A stretch of DNA of 64,000 nucleotides, taken from contig NZ_AP013294.1 in the NCBI RefSeq assembly GCF_000829195.1, forward strand, positions 2,987,001-3,051,000, in the 5' to 3' direction. The notes under the pieces were generated by a model. That model had not been told where the DNA came from and did not search any database. It saw only the letters and a list, made by a program, of their open reading frames with translations. Positions 39,526 to 49,666 of this stretch are shown piece by piece. The DNA is from Bacillus sp. OxB-1 (GTDB lineage Bacteria; Bacillota; Bacilli; Bacillales_A; Planococcaceae). Both the position numbers and the translations under genes were made by a program. Each line of letters begins with the position of its first letter. The first letter of the stretch is position 1.

Positions 39526-41349
39526 TTACTCCTCGTCCATCTTCAACACAGCCATGAACGCTTCTTGCGGCACTTCAACGGAACCGACTTGCTTCATGCG
39601 CTTTTTCCCTTCCTTCTGTTTCTCCAGAAGTTTCCGCTTACGGGAAATGTCACCACCGTAACATTTCGCCAGGACGTTTTTCCCAATCGATTTGATCGTG
39701 GAACGTGCGACGATTTTTTGTCCGATGGCCGCTTGTACCGGAACTTCGAACTGCTGGCGTGGGATCAATGATCGTAACTTCTCGACAATCGCTTTACCCC
39801 GTTCGTATGAAAAATCGCGGTGGACAATGAAACTGAGCGCATCCACTTGTTCTCCATTGAGCAAAATATCCATTTTGACGAGTTTCGATTGTTTATAGCC
39901 GATCAATTCATAATCAAGGGACGCATATCCCTTTGTCCCTGATTTTAATTGGTCGAAGAAGTCGTAGACGATTTCCGCCAATGGCAATTCATAGATGATG
40001 TTCACCCGGGAAGCATCCAAATAGTCCATCGTCACGAAATTGCCCCGCTTTTGCTGGCAGAGTTCCATGACCGCACCGACATAATCATTCGGCACCATGA
40101 TCGACGCTTTGACGTATGGCTCTTCGACATGGTCAATTTTTTGTGCGTCCGGCATCATAGCAGGGTTGTCCACTTTCAGCTCGGTCCCATCCGTCATGAC
40201 GACATTATAAATAACGCTCGGCGCAGTGGTGATCAAATCGATCTTGAATTCCCGTTCAATCCGCTCTTGGATGATTTCCATATGGAGCAGGCCAAGAAAA
40301 CCGCATCGGTAGCCAAATCCGAGCGCTTGGGACGTTTCTGCCTCATATTCCAGAGCTGAGTCATTCAATTCCAATTTTTCCAACGCTTCCCGCAAGTCAT
40401 TATATTTCGATGTATCGATCGGATACAGTCCGCAGAATACCATCGGATTCATCCGGCGATATCCCGGCAGCGGTTCGCTGGCTGGATTTTTGACACTTGT
40501 GATCGTATCCCCGACTCGCGTATCGCCAACATTTTTAATGGAAGCCGATAAGAAGCCGACGTCACCGACCGTCAATTCATCCCGCATGGAAATATTCGGC
40601 GTAAAAACTCCGGTCTCGATGACTTCGAATGTCTTCCCTGTCGCCATCATCCGGATTTCATCGCCTGGTTTTACGGAACCTTCCATAATCCGGATGTTGA
40701 CGATCACCCCTTTATATGGGTCATAATGCGAATCGAAAATCAAGGCTTTCAAAGGAGCATCCGGATCCCCTTGTGGCGCGGGCACCTTTTCGACGATCTG
40801 CTCCAAGATCTCTTCGATACCGATTCCGGCTTTCGCGGATGCATGGACGGCTTCGGACGCATCCAGTCCAATGACATCCTCGATTTCTTGTTTCACTCTT
40901 TCCGGATCGGCCGCCGGCAAATCGATTTTATTGATGACCGGCAAGATTTCCAGATCATTGTCGAGTGCCAAATAGACATTCGCCAACGTCTGGGCTTCGA
41001 TCCCTTGCGCTGCATCCACGACAAGAATAGCCCCTTCGCATGCGGCCAGACTGCGGGATACTTCATATGTAAAGTCGACGTGCCCCGGCGTGTCGATCAG
41101 GTGGAATATATACTCCTGGCCGTCCTTCGCCGTGTACGTCAACTGCACAGCATTCAATTTGATCGTGATTCCCCGTTCCCTTTCAAGGTCCATGGAATCC
41201 AATGTTTGGGACTTCATCTCCCTGGAACTCAACGTCTGCGTCTGTTCCAAAATGCGATCGGCCAACGTCGATTTCCCGTGATCGATATGGGCAATGATGG
41301 AAAAGTTTCGGATGTTTTTCTGACGTGCCAATCTCTCTTCATGATTCAT
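39526..41349 (-). CDS. lepA: Translation elongation factor 4 (LepA)
   Basis: 607 residues. GTPase motifs '[17 protein letters not shown]' (G1), '[16 protein letters not shown]' (G3) and '[12 protein letters not shown]' (G4). The LepA-specific C-terminal domain with '[20 protein letters not shown]' and '[20 protein letters not shown]' is complete. It back-translocates stalled ribosomes and assists small-subunit assembly. Confidence 0.98.
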   Translation of the reverse strand: MNHEERLARQKNIRNFSIIAHIDHGKSTLADRILEQTQTLSSREMKSQTLDSMDLERERGITIKLNAVQLTYTAKDGQEYIFHLIDTPGHVDFTYEVSRSLAACEGAILVVDAAQGIEAQTLANVYLALDNDLEILPVINKIDLPAADPERVKQEIEDVIGLDASEAVHASAKAGIGIEEILEQIVEKVPAPQGDPDAPLKALIFDSHYDPYKGVIVNIRIMEGSVKPGDEIRMMATGKTFEVIETGVFTPNISMRDELTVGDVGFLSASIKNVGDTRVGDTITSVKNPASEPLPGYRRMNPMVFCGLYPIDTSKYNDLREALEKLELNDSALEYEAETSQALGFGYRCGFLGLLHMEIIQERIEREFKIDLITTAPSVIYNVVMTDGTELKVDNPAMMPDAQKIDHVEEPYVKASIMVPNDYVGAVMELCQQKRGNFVTMDYLDASRVNIIYELPLAEIVYDFFDQLKSGTKGYASLDYELIGYKQSKLVKMDILLNGEQVDALSFIVHRDFSYERGKAIVEKLRSLIPRQQFEVPVQAAIGQKIVARSTIKSIGKNVLAKCYGGDISRKRKLLEKQKEGKKRMKQVGSVEVPQEAFMAVLKMDEE

Positions 41350-41404
41350 CTCAGTTCACTCCTATTTAAGCTACTGAAAATTATAGCAGTGAACTGTCCA
41401 GACT

Positions 41405-42244
41405 TCAATATTCGGCATATGAAGGAGACTCTTCGGATAACATGGTCGATGCGGCCTGTGCGATGACGGAAACCGTCCGATTCAATTCATCCTCCGTATT
41501 ACCGATGCCTCCGAGTTCGAGCAGCATGATGGATGGATCGAGGTCCTGGTTGTACTTGCCATCCACACCAGCTCCGCCTTTCATGATGAAGCTCCGCGTA
41601 ATGCCGGGAACGAGTTTCTCCATCTCTTGCTTCAACCGGTTCGCTTTCGCTTGGTTTTCCTTGTACTTCGGATGTTCCGTGCCAATGACGAAAGCGACCT
41701 TTGCGAACCGCTCCCCTTCATGCGTCATTGTTGTCTTGGCAGGCCCGACTGAGTCCCGGTGCAAATCGATGATCAACTCATACTCTTTCTCTCCAAGCCG
41801 TTGTTTGACGTGTGGCCGGATAGCGGCATATGCCCGAGAATGGGGAATCCCTTTGGAACTCATTTCTTTCGCGTTATCCACTGGCAGAACATCTGTCGGA
41901 ATTCCATGGAACTGCAGTTGGTTTTGCAGTTTCCCGCCAACTTTCACAATGTTCTCCGTTTGGTGGGACACGGCCACTTTGCCGGCGACTGCTTTCGTAA
42001 TCGGCTCAAATGCTTCGTGGGAGTGGGTGAAATAGAGTAGTACTTTGCTATCCCCGCCCGTTGCCTCTTTCACTTCCGGTGCCGGCTCTTCTTCGACCAC
42101 ATTGGATGCGTAGACGATATAAGTCGACTCTTTCGCAAGATTGCTCGATTTCACCGTCGGTCCGCCAGGTACAAATTGAATGACGACAGGAAATAGGAAG
42201 AGGATGAGAATGAGTGTGCCCCAAATATGCAATGGATTTTTCAA
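41405..42244 (-). CDS. spoIIP: Stage II sporulation protein P
   Basis: About 279 residues if started at the TTG at 42244 (MKNPLHIWGTLILILFLFPV), which has GGAGGGA upstream; the frame also opens at TTG 42265. An N-terminal membrane anchor is followed by the amidase/endopeptidase domain: 'KVLLYFTHSHEAFEPI' (metal-binding His/Glu), 'LIIDLHRDS' and 'IMLLELGGIGNTEDE'. SpoIIP degrades septal peptidoglycan with SpoIID during engulfment. Operon with gpr, as in B. subtilis. Confidence 0.92.
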   Translation of the reverse strand: MKNPLHIWGTLILILFLFPVVIQFVPGGPTVKSSNLAKESTYIVYASNVVEEEPAPEVKEATGGDSKVLLYFTHSHEAFEPITKAVAGKVAVSHQTENIVKVGGKLQNQLQFHGIPTDVLPVDNAKEMSSKGIPHSRAYAAIRPHVKQRLGEKEYELIIDLHRDSVGPAKTTMTHEGERFAKVAFVIGTEHPKYKENQAKANRLKQEMEKLVPGITRSFIMKGGAGVDGKYNQDLDPSIMLLELGGIGNTEDELNRTVSVIAQAASTMLSEESPSYAEY

Positions 42245-42286
42245 ATGGCATCCCTCCGTCTTCAACTATATGTCGGAGGGAGGGCC

Positions 42287-43330
42287 TCAATTACTACTTT
42301 TTAGATCACCGACCCATTTCGTCAGAGAATCAGATAACGTTTCCGCATATATGGACACCCACGAATCGATCTCTTTCGGGGAAATGAAAGTCCGCAACTC
42401 ATGATTCGTCAACACTTCTTCAAACAACTGGATCCGGTCCTCATGCGGCCAGGAAGACCAGTCGCCGAAAATCGGGATCAATGTAGACCGATCCGCATCC
42501 TTGTTTTCGCTATGGAGCCACGGCGAAACGGAAAGGCGGGAGGACGGGCGGTCTTTTTCACTTATTTTCGAAGCGATATAACCGAACATCGTATCGATGG
42601 CATCCGCAATTAGAACGGGGCCATCGACCACCGTCGGGATTCCGATCGCGATGACCGGAATGCCGAGCGTCTCCTCCGACACTTCCTTCCGGCTATTCCC
42701 GACTCCCGACCCTGGATGGATACCGGTGTCGGTCAATTGGATCGTACGGCAAAGTCTTGAGCTATCCCTGGCCGCCAGAGCATCGACAACAATGATCAGA
42801 TCGGGCTGAATTTCCGTCACGAGTGCGCGGACGAAGTTGGCCGTCTCAAGGCCTGTTTGGATAGTGACGCCGGGAGCATACACGTACACCTCGCTGCCGT
42901 CCTCGGAATAATATTCCGGGACGATCGTTTTCAAGCGATCCATCGTCAGAGGACCGACCGCGTCGGGTGTCACATCCCGGTTGCCCAACCCGATGAACAG
43001 GAACTTGCCCTTGTTCAAGGGGGTCTTTTGGGCGATCATCTCATTCAACTTCTCGATAAGCACCCGGGATAGATCCTCCATCCCTTCCGGATCTTCGGTC
43101 GTCAAGGCGGGGACCGTCAACGTGATATATGTCCCTTTCTTTTTCCCGATCCGTTCCTCCCCTTCTTCGTCCACCTTCACCGTCGTCAATACGACCCGAC
43201 CCAGTCTAGATTCCCCGAATTCAACGCCTCTCGTGTCCTCCAGCCTATTTTTTTCACTCGCTGTCCGATGACGCACCATCTCTTCACTTTCATCAATCAG
43301 GTCTGTCCTGAAAAAGTCGAACGTCGCCAT
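42287..43330 (-). CDS. gpr: Germination protease GPR
   Basis: 347 residues. N-terminal propeptide region (TFDFFRTDLIDESEEMV) and conserved core 'FIGLGNRDVTPDAVGPLTMD', 'VYAPGVTIQTGLETANFVRA', 'IVVDALAARDSSRLCRTIQ', 'GIHPGSGVGNSRKEVSEETL' and 'GIPTVVDGPVLIAD'. Aspartic protease-like enzyme that degrades SASP during spore outgrowth. Made as a zymogen in the forespore. Expected under sigma-G; a candidate promoter is listed upstream. Confidence 0.96.
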   Translation of the reverse strand: MATFDFFRTDLIDESEEMVRHRTASEKNRLEDTRGVEFGESRLGRVVLTTVKVDEEGEERIGKKKGTYITLTVPALTTEDPEGMEDLSRVLIEKLNEMIAQKTPLNKGKFLFIGLGNRDVTPDAVGPLTMDRLKTIVPEYYSEDGSEVYVYAPGVTIQTGLETANFVRALVTEIQPDLIIVVDALAARDSSRLCRTIQLTDTGIHPGSGVGNSRKEVSEETLGIPVIAIGIPTVVDGPVLIADAIDTMFGYIASKISEKDRPSSRLSVSPWLHSENKDADRSTLIPIFGDWSSWPHEDRIQLFEEVLTNHELRTFISPKEIDSWVSIYAETLSDSLTKWVGDLKSSN

Positions 43331-43349
43331 TTTCCATCACCTCTGATGA

Positions 43350-43380
43350 AAGTTTGCACCAAGCCGCAAGATTATATTCT
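43350..43380 (-). promoter_or_regulatory. Candidate sigma-G promoter of gpr
   Basis: On the minus strand AGAATA (consensus TGAATA), 18 bases, CAAACTT (consensus CATACTA), 20 bases before the gpr start. gpr is a known forespore gene in relatives. Two mismatches in the -10; tentative. Confidence 0.35.
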
Positions 43381-43433
43381 TCCAAGAAACCGTTCAACGC
43401 CGCGGAGTGTCGAGGTTATTATTCTTTTAATTG

Positions 43434-43462
43434 TTGCAATCGAACCGGCGCTTTGATAAAAT
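43434..43462 (+). promoter_or_regulatory. Sigma-A promoter of rpsT
   Basis: TTGCAA (43434-43439), 17 bases, TAAAAT (43457-43462), about 75 bases before the rpsT start. Divergent from gpr. Confidence 0.7.
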
Positions 43463-43537
43463 AATGCTTGTTGTAAAAGAGATATCCGAATGATTGTGGA
43501 AACACTCTTGCCTTACCTGAAATTGGAGGTGAATGAA

Positions 43538-43789
43538 ATGCCAAACATCAAAGGTGCGATCAAACGCGTAAAACAAAGCGCCGCTGCTAACGAACAGAAC
43601 TCACAAACGAAAGCTGCAATGCGTACTGCAATGCGTAAAGCTGAAGTTGCTCTTGAGAATAAAGATGAGAACGCTGCTGAACTTTTGAAAGTTGCGATCA
43701 AAAAAATGGACACTGCTGCACGTAAAGGCCTTATCCATAAAAACACAGCAGCTCGTCAAAAAGCACGTCTTACGAAAAAAGCGCAATAA
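43538..43789 (+). CDS. rpsT: 30S ribosomal protein S20
   Basis: 83 residues from the ATG at 43538 (MPNIKGAIKRVKQSAAANEQ), with GGAGGTGA upstream. Typical basic helical-bundle S20 with 'AARKGLIHKNTAARQKARLT' at the end. Binds 16S rRNA in early 30S assembly. It is on the opposite strand to its neighbours holA and gpr, as in other Bacillales. Confidence 0.97.
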   Translation: MPNIKGAIKRVKQSAAANEQNSQTKAAMRTAMRKAEVALENKDENAAELLKVAIKKMDTAARKGLIHKNTAARQKARLTKKAQ

Positions 43790-43834
43790 TTCAAATTGCG
43801 TAGAGCTGGCGCACGGAGCTAGACATGAAAAGAA

Positions 43835-43864
43835 GGGACTGTCCGGTATGGACAGCCCCTTTTC
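43835..43864 (+). terminator. Terminator after rpsT
   Basis: GGGACTGTCC-GGTAT-GGACAGCCCC (stem 9-10 bp, one mismatch) then TTTTCT. It also lies at the 3' end of the convergent holA gene. Confidence 0.85.
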
Positions 43865-43882
43865 TATTTCCCTGCAAACCTG

Positions 43883-44899
43883 TCAACGTTTCAAAGGCGC
43901 CATCAGGAATAGTTCCAAGATACGCTCCCGTCTCCCGCTGGAGGTCTTTAATTGATGGTCGATACCGGCTAATTGGTCAAGCACCGATAACAGCCGTTCC
44001 GCATGGGGGATATTCCGATTTTCCATCACCAGCTTCACCCGATATGGATGGACATTCACTGTTTTGGCAATCTGATGCTGGGGATAGCCTTTTTTCCGTA
44101 ATGTCCCCACATGGATCATCAAACGGATTTGGCTGGCAATCAGCGATGTCAGCATGATCGGCTCTTCCCCGCTTCTCAATAAATCATTATAAATCAAGAC
44201 CGCATCCGCCGTTTTCCCTGATATATAGGCGTCGGTCAGACGGAAAACATCCATTTCAGGCGTCCTCGGGACCAGTTCTTCGATGATCGTTTCCGTAATA
44301 TTACCGGATTGGCCCAAATACATGGCCATTTTAGAAATTTCGGATGATAGGGATAAGAGGTCATCTCCCCCCATTTTAACGAGATATTCTGCCGCTTCCA
44401 GTGTGATTCGAACGCCATGGGAGCCCGCTTCTTGCTGGACCCACGTGAACAGATCTTTCCCCTGGATGCGTTCCGCTTCGACGACTGTCGCAGTCTCTTT
44501 CATCAGTTTGGTGATCGTCTTTCGTCCATCCAATTTTTCATATGGGGCGACAAATACGACTGTCGAAGTCGGGGATGGATCCTTCAACCAAGCAGCCAGC
44601 ATCTCCACATTATGGGCCACTTTTTCTCTCGCCTTATCTTGAGCCTTTAAAAAATTGGCATTCCCCGCAATGATCAGTTTCCGGTCCGCTAGAAAGGGAA
44701 TGGTATCCGCCTCTTCAATAACCATCTCTACCGGAGTCTCCTCCAGGTCGAACCGGATGACATCCTCTCCGTCCAAGGGCAGGATCGATTTCTTCAATCG
44801 GCTGATCGTCTCATCGATCAAATGCTGCTCGGGCCCGGTCAGCAAATAGACAGAATCGATTTCACCCGCATTTATTTTTTTCCAAACCGCGGTTGCCAC
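43883..44899 (-). CDS. holA: DNA polymerase III subunit delta
   Basis: 338 residues, starting MATAVWKKINAGEIDSVYLL with the family's 'TGPEQHLIDETISRLKKSIL' (B. subtilis YqeN). 'LIIAGNANFL' and 'TVVFVAPYEKLDGRKTITKL' follow, and the C-terminal domain 'MEVFRLTDAYISGKTADAVL'-like collar region is present. Delta opens the beta clamp in the clamp-loader complex. Confidence 0.95.
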   Translation of the reverse strand: MATAVWKKINAGEIDSVYLLTGPEQHLIDETISRLKKSILPLDGEDVIRFDLEETPVEMVIEEADTIPFLADRKLIIAGNANFLKAQDKAREKVAHNVEMLAAWLKDPSPTSTVVFVAPYEKLDGRKTITKLMKETATVVEAERIQGKDLFTWVQQEAGSHGVRITLEAAEYLVKMGGDDLLSLSSEISKMAMYLGQSGNITETIIEELVPRTPEMDVFRLTDAYISGKTADAVLIYNDLLRSGEEPIMLTSLIASQIRLMIHVGTLRKKGYPQHQIAKTVNVHPYRVKLVMENRNIPHAERLLSVLDQLAGIDHQLKTSSGRRERILELFLMAPLKR

Positions 44900-45063
44900 T
44901 CAAATCACCTCTTCGACTATATCTCTCTACAAATTATACCTCATTCGCGGGGAACTGTTTGAACAATTTGTGTCAGTTGCTCCCCATCTGCTACAAAATA
45001 CGGATTTCTCTAGATTTTTAGAGGGCTTTCATCTATACTAAATAGGAATTAGGAGGTGTAGCA

Positions 45064-45198
45064 ATGAACGAATTTGAACATGATGTACAATCGAAAGAAA
45101 ACGATGCGGTATACTCCGGTGTCGGTTTTGCAGTTTCTTTCGTCGCTTTTTCACTTATCTTTATTGTTGCTACAGTTATCGACTTCGTCGCACGATAA
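45064..45198 (+). CDS. yqzM: YqzM family small membrane protein
   Basis: 44 residues, with AGGAGGTG before the ATG. MNEFEHDVQSKENDAVYSGV then a single membrane segment 'FAVSFVAFSLIFIVATVIDF'. The B. subtilis YqzM sequence I recall has the same layout and the same place next to comEC/holA. Function unknown. Confidence 0.9.
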   Translation: MNEFEHDVQSKENDAVYSGVGFAVSFVAFSLIFIVATVIDFVAR

Positions 45199-45216
45199 AC
45201 GTGTCAGTCGAAAGAT

Positions 45217-45255
45217 GGACATCCATTCCGGATTGGGAAGGGTGTCCGTTTTTTA
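45217..45255 (+). terminator. Terminator after yqzM
   Basis: GGACA(T)CC ... GGTGTCC stem (45217-45247; one bulged base) followed by GTTTTTTATT. It overlaps the tail end of comEC on the other strand. Confidence 0.65.
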
Positions 45256-47469
45256 TTGGTTCATCGTTTTAACGCTCCATTTTTCCTTCTCTACAGTGAC
45301 CATGATTGAACCGAATTCCGCAGTGGATAATGTCGGAAAGCCGAGCCGCTCGAATGTCTCGATCACTTCCGGATGCGGATGACCATACCGATTGTTCCGT
45401 CCGGCCGAAAAGATAGTCAATATAGGTCGCAACGACTCCACAAAAAGTTCCGTGCTCGACGTCCGACTGCCGTGATGCCCGGCTTTTAAGATGACCTGTC
45501 CAAAATCGAATTGTCCATACTGGCGAAGAAAGCGCTCTTCCCCCTCCGCTTCCAAATCTCCTGTAAATAAAAATGATGGCCCTGTCGTTTTCATGAAGAG
45601 CACGAGGGAACTGTCATTTCCTTCATATATCCTATTTGCCGCCGGAGCCGCAAAAAGGAATCCTGCATTTCCATCTCTCCAAAATAGACCGGCCTCCGTT
45701 TCCAGCAGAGGGATCCCCTTTTCAGCCGCCAGCCGATTGACATCAGCCATTGTCATCTCTTTGCGGCTTCCAGGCGAAATATGAATTTCCTTCACGTTCA
45801 ATTCTTCCATCACTTCATCCGCCCCTTCGATATGATCGGCATCTGCATGGGTCAAGATGAGTTTATCGATAGTCGTGATTCCTCTCCCTTTCAAATAAGG
45901 TACGACAATTTGCCGACCGATTTCGAAAGGTTGGTCAGGCGTCCGCCAGTCGGGGTCCCCGAATGATACAGACCCTCCCGTGTCAATCAGATACACCGCT
46001 TTTCGATAAGGGAGTTCAATGACAATGCTATCTCCTTGTCCGACATCCAGAAATGTGACGTGAAGCGCTTTGTCGAAATAAGGCAGACAGTGGATCAGCA
46101 GCGCGGGAACGAGCAGTCCAGCCGCCATCCACGATTTCCGGTTCCCCCGTTCCATCCCGACTAGGAACAACAGCGTCCCCGCGCTAGCCAGCAACAGCAG
46201 AAAAGCCGATGGGCGTCCGGGAGTCCAAAGCTGGTAAGGAAGGGACGCAAGCCATTCCGTCACAACGGCAATCCCGGTTCGGAAAGGGACATACGGCATG
46301 AACAGATACCCGGCCAGCAAAGGCGATATATAACTGATGATCAGCAGGATTAGATTGGCCGGCAAAATGATGACGGAATAGAGTGGTACATAAACTAAAT
46401 TCACCATTAAGGAAGATATCGATAATTCGTGAAAATGATGGAGCAAGACCGGATATAGCGCCACTTGGCTAATCATGGTTACGAGGAAAGAGACGGTCAG
46501 CGGATGGATTGATTTCCTCAAGATGGCGGATGAATGGATCAAGGAACAGGCTGCCATATAGGACAATTGAAAACCGGGTTGGAAGACGACAAAGGGTTGG
46601 TATAGGATGAACACAATGGCGCTAATCGAAACAGCGTCGTCGAGCCGGATCCGCAACCGGCCCGAAGCGGCAAGCAAGACCATCACCGTAACCGATACTG
46701 CTCGCCAGACGGACGGCGCTCCACCGGCCAATACAGCGTAAAATGGCAAAGCGAGGATCAGCAGCACATCCACCGTCTCTTTCCGCATCGCGAAACGTAG
46801 CATGGCCTCCCTCATGAAAAAGACAAGCAATCCGACATGCAGGCCGGATATGGCGAATAAATGCGAGATGCCAAGCGTGCGATAATCCGCAGCAAGCCGG
46901 TCATCCATCCCACTCCGGTCTCCGATCAGCAGCGCCTTCGCTTCCGGGATCAGAGGTTCGGGAAATGCTGCCTGGATCTGTTCCTTCACCTTTCTTCGCT
47001 GTTTGGAAAGCCGTGCTGTGAAGCGGTCATTTTCTTTCATCCTGACGAGGTTCTCCGTCTCAAAAATGGCAGCGGCCCCATACATCCTCATATACTTTTT
47101 CATATCAAAGGAAAATTCATGTGCAGGGAGGTCAGGCCCTTTCAGATTGCCCGAGAACGTGAACTTGAAAGATGGCAAATGGGCAGTCAGGAAGAGCTCC
47201 TTCTCTTTTTCATCCGCTAGTTTGTATATGACGTAATAAGTTTCACCGGACAGGTTCTTCGCAAAGCCTTTCAGCCGGCCGCCGTCAATTTTTGCATTTT
47301 CCGACCAGATCAACTCCATGGTCGCGGGTCCTTCTTCTTTTGGCTGGGGGATGGATGACGATATGTAATGGAAAGAGAGGAATGCGGCAAGTGCCGCGAG
47401 GATGGGAGTGAGGAAATCGTTTTTGCGCAATACGAAAATAGGGATTAAAAATATGTTGCAGAACATCAA
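45253..47469 (-). CDS. comEC: Competence DNA channel protein ComEC
   Basis: 738 residues from the TTG at 47469. N-terminal and central membrane helices, Competence domain with 'RSGMDDRLAADYRTLGISHL' and 'FAISGLHVGLLVFFMREAML', and a C-terminal metallo-beta-lactamase-like domain 'ILTHADADHIEGADEVM' and 'ILKAGHHGSRTSSTELFVES'. It transports single-stranded DNA into the cytoplasm. The frame is open to 47556 with membrane-like residues ('LYIAIPVAVSAFAAYGSAWL'), and an ATT at 47556 would give 767 residues, close to the B. subtilis length. The true start is therefore uncertain. Last gene of the comE operon. Confidence 0.93.
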   Translation of the reverse strand: MMFCNIFLIPIFVLRKNDFLTPILAALAAFLSFHYISSSIPQPKEEGPATMELIWSENAKIDGGRLKGFAKNLSGETYYVIYKLADEKEKELFLTAHLPSFKFTFSGNLKGPDLPAHEFSFDMKKYMRMYGAAAIFETENLVRMKENDRFTARLSKQRRKVKEQIQAAFPEPLIPEAKALLIGDRSGMDDRLAADYRTLGISHLFAISGLHVGLLVFFMREAMLRFAMRKETVDVLLILALPFYAVLAGGAPSVWRAVSVTVMVLLAASGRLRIRLDDAVSISAIVFILYQPFVVFQPGFQLSYMAACSLIHSSAILRKSIHPLTVSFLVTMISQVALYPVLLHHFHELSISSLMVNLVYVPLYSVIILPANLILLIISYISPLLAGYLFMPYVPFRTGIAVVTEWLASLPYQLWTPGRPSAFLLLLASAGTLLFLVGMERGNRKSWMAAGLLVPALLIHCLPYFDKALHVTFLDVGQGDSIVIELPYRKAVYLIDTGGSVSFGDPDWRTPDQPFEIGRQIVVPYLKGRGITTIDKLILTHADADHIEGADEVMEELNVKEIHISPGSRKEMTMADVNRLAAEKGIPLLETEAGLFWRDGNAGFLFAAPAANRIYEGNDSSLVLFMKTTGPSFLFTGDLEAEGEERFLRQYGQFDFGQVILKAGHHGSRTSSTELFVESLRPILTIFSAGRNNRYGHPHPEVIETFERLGFPTLSTAEFGSIMVTVEKEKWSVKTMNQ

Positions 47470-47549
47470 CCAGGCCGATCCGTATGCGGCAAAAGCCGAT
47501 ACGGCGACTGGTATGGCGATGTATAGAAAGCGGACATCGCCTAATTTTC

Positions 47550-48107
47550 TTAGAATAGATCATCCATCCTTTTCTTGAACGGGACCAATTGATCTTCTGC
47601 GGCACCAAGCGCCTCCATCGTCTTCAACATATCCTCGAACAGCCCGAATTTTGAACCGTAGGAGAAATCGACTTTCTTTTCATCAAAAGGCACTTGTTGG
47701 ACGGATACCCCCGATTGTGCGAACAATTGTATGGCATACGGATCGTTTTTATAATCGGTCGCATAGAAAATATGCTTGACCCCCGATTGGATGATCGCTT
47801 TCGCACACTGCAAACATGGGAAATGGGTCACATACAAGGTTGAACCGTCGACCGGACTCCCGTACTTCGAACATTGCAAAAGGGCATTCATTTCCGCATG
47901 GATGGTGCGGACGCAATGGTTGTCAATTACATAGCAACCGTGGTCGATGCAATGGTCTCCTCCTGAAATCGAACCGTTGTAGCCACCTGCTATGATCCGG
48001 TTGTCCCGGACGATGATGGCACCGACCGCCAATCGGGTGCAGGTGCTCCGCATTGCCAGAAGATGGCATTGGGCCATGAAAAACTGGTCCCATGTAATTC
48101 GCTCCAT
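47550..48107 (-). CDS. comEB: ComE operon protein 2, dCMP deaminase family
   Basis: 185 residues. Zinc site: His in 'RTIHAEMNALLQ' and Cys pair in 'THFPCLQCAKAIIQ'; extended zinc site with 'DHCIDHGCY'. Family member of deoxycytidylate deaminases. In B. subtilis comEB is not needed for competence. The end may overlap the comEC start if the latter uses ATT at 47556. Confidence 0.95.
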   Translation of the reverse strand: MERITWDQFFMAQCHLLAMRSTCTRLAVGAIIVRDNRIIAGGYNGSISGGDHCIDHGCYVIDNHCVRTIHAEMNALLQCSKYGSPVDGSTLYVTHFPCLQCAKAIIQSGVKHIFYATDYKNDPYAIQLFAQSGVSVQQVPFDEKKVDFSYGSKFGLFEDMLKTMEALGAAEDQLVPFKKRMDDLF

Positions 48108-48202
48108 ATAGGTTGCCTCCTTTAAAACTATGACTGCTTCACTTTCCGTCTACAGTCAGCGTCGCCGCCTTCCGAAACGCAAAGGGCTTAATTCATCAAA
48201 AG

Positions 48203-48856
48203 TCATTTCACTTTAATATAAGGTTCCAAATTCTCGAATGTCTTTTTGCCAATCCCGGTTACTTCCATAATGGCCTCCACCGTTTGGAAACTGCCATGGT
48301 CGGTCCGGTATTGGACAATGGCAGCCGCCTTCGCAGGCCCGATGCCTGGTATGGTCATGAGGGCTTGCTCATCAGCGGTGTTAATATTAACCTTGCCTTC
48401 GTCTTGCTGTCCTGGTGCTTCCATCGCCTGGAAAATAGGCATGTCCTCCAGTGTCTCTCCTTGGGCCGGAACATAGATGACCGCTTCATCCGCTAACTTC
48501 ATCGCATGGTTCAACAAGCGGGTATCAGCGTCCGCCAAGTAACCGCCTGCCGCTTGGATTGCATCTATGAGCCGGTCCCCTTCCTCCAAGGCGTATACAC
48601 CCGGGTAGCGGACAGCTCCTTTGACATCGACGATAATCGGTCCAGGCGGTTCGACGATGGCGTCTTCTTGCACTATCTCTTCTTTTGCTTCATCAATCAA
48701 TTCAGGGAATGGGTGTTGGCCGCTCACCGTATACATATCGGTCGTGGATTGTCCTCTGGGAAAGAACAGAAAAGCGGCTAGAACAGCGATTGCTGCGAGG
48801 GGGGTGATGAACTTCCGCCATTTGCTGGATACTGACGAAAGAAACAGGTCGTTCAC
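48203..48856 (-). CDS. comEA: Competence DNA receptor ComEA
   Basis: 217 residues, GTG start. One N-terminal membrane anchor ('FITPLAAIAVLAAFLFFPRG'), a SLBB-like domain ('IIVDVKGAVRYPGVYALEEG'), and a C-terminal helix-hairpin-helix DNA-binding pair ('NINTADEQALMTIPGIGPAK' ... 'IMEVTGIGKKTFENLEPYIK'). Binds incoming double-stranded DNA at the surface. First gene of the operon comEA-comEB-comEC. Confidence 0.96.
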   Translation of the reverse strand: MNDLFLSSVSSKWRKFITPLAAIAVLAAFLFFPRGQSTTDMYTVSGQHPFPELIDEAKEEIVQEDAIVEPPGPIIVDVKGAVRYPGVYALEEGDRLIDAIQAAGGYLADADTRLLNHAMKLADEAVIYVPAQGETLEDMPIFQAMEAPGQQDEGKVNINTADEQALMTIPGIGPAKAAAIVQYRTDHGSFQTVEAIMEVTGIGKKTFENLEPYIKVK

Positions 48857-48925
48857 CCTTTCTTAAGATCGGCACCCATATGGAGTCTTCTCCACTATAT
48901 CTGAATTGACGAGAAAAGAAAAGCA

Positions 48926-49666
48926 TCATTTACGGACTTGAAAGAATATTCGTTCACTATCTTCTACCGGAGGTTCATCTTCCCAATCGGCAAAGATCCG
49001 CTCGATGGAAAATCCGGCATCCGTCAACATCTCGACATACTCATTCACCGGGAATGTACGTTGCTCATGCTCCTCGTTGAAGCGGTGGTACAGCCCTTTT
49101 TCCTGCTCCACGAAAAAAGCTAGCTCGGATTGGATGGAGTGCGGTGCCTCCCCCATCTCAGTCTCCCATATGTAAGCGATTCTTCCATCATCATATGTAA
49201 AAGGGCCTTCTAAAAATATCTCGTCCATCTTATACGTGGAGTGGACATCAAACAGCAAGATGCCGCCCTTTTTTAAGGAAGCATAGATCCGACGGAAAGT
49301 TTCCTCGACTGCCGATTGCTGCGTTACATAGTTCAAAGAATCAATTGCGATGATTGCGGCATCGAATTGTTGGAAGCCTTCCAATTCCTCCATCCGCTGC
49401 TGGATGAACTCCACAGGCAAAGAAAGCGTGGCAGCACGCTCCTTTGCCATTTCCAACATATTTGCCGATACATCGATTCCCGTCACTTCTGATCCGTGTC
49501 CAGCAAACTTTAAACTGAGCAGACCGGTTCCGCAACCGATATCCAAGACCCGCTTCCCTTCCAATCCACCCAACGCCAAATCCAAAAAATCGACGTAAGA
49601 ATCGTACGGGATATCCGTCATCAACTCATCATAGATAGCCGCGAAGTCTGAATAAGCTTTCATCAT
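48926..49666 (-). CDS. yqeM: SAM-dependent methyltransferase, YqeM-like
   Basis: 246 residues from the ATG at 49666 (MMKAYSDFAAIYDELMTDIP), overlapping the rsfS stop as ATGA. Class I methyltransferase motifs 'KRVLDIGCGTGLLSLKFAGH' and 'EVTGIDVSANMLEMAKERAA'. Substrate unknown. In B. subtilis the same gene lies between yqeL (rsfS) and comER/comEA. Confidence 0.85.
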   Translation of the reverse strand: MMKAYSDFAAIYDELMTDIPYDSYVDFLDLALGGLEGKRVLDIGCGTGLLSLKFAGHGSEVTGIDVSANMLEMAKERAATLSLPVEFIQQRMEELEGFQQFDAAIIAIDSLNYVTQQSAVEETFRRIYASLKKGGILLFDVHSTYKMDEIFLEGPFTYDDGRIAYIWETEMGEAPHSIQSELAFFVEQEKGLYHRFNEEHEQRTFPVNEYVEMLTDAGFSIERIFADWEDEPPVEDSERIFFQVRK

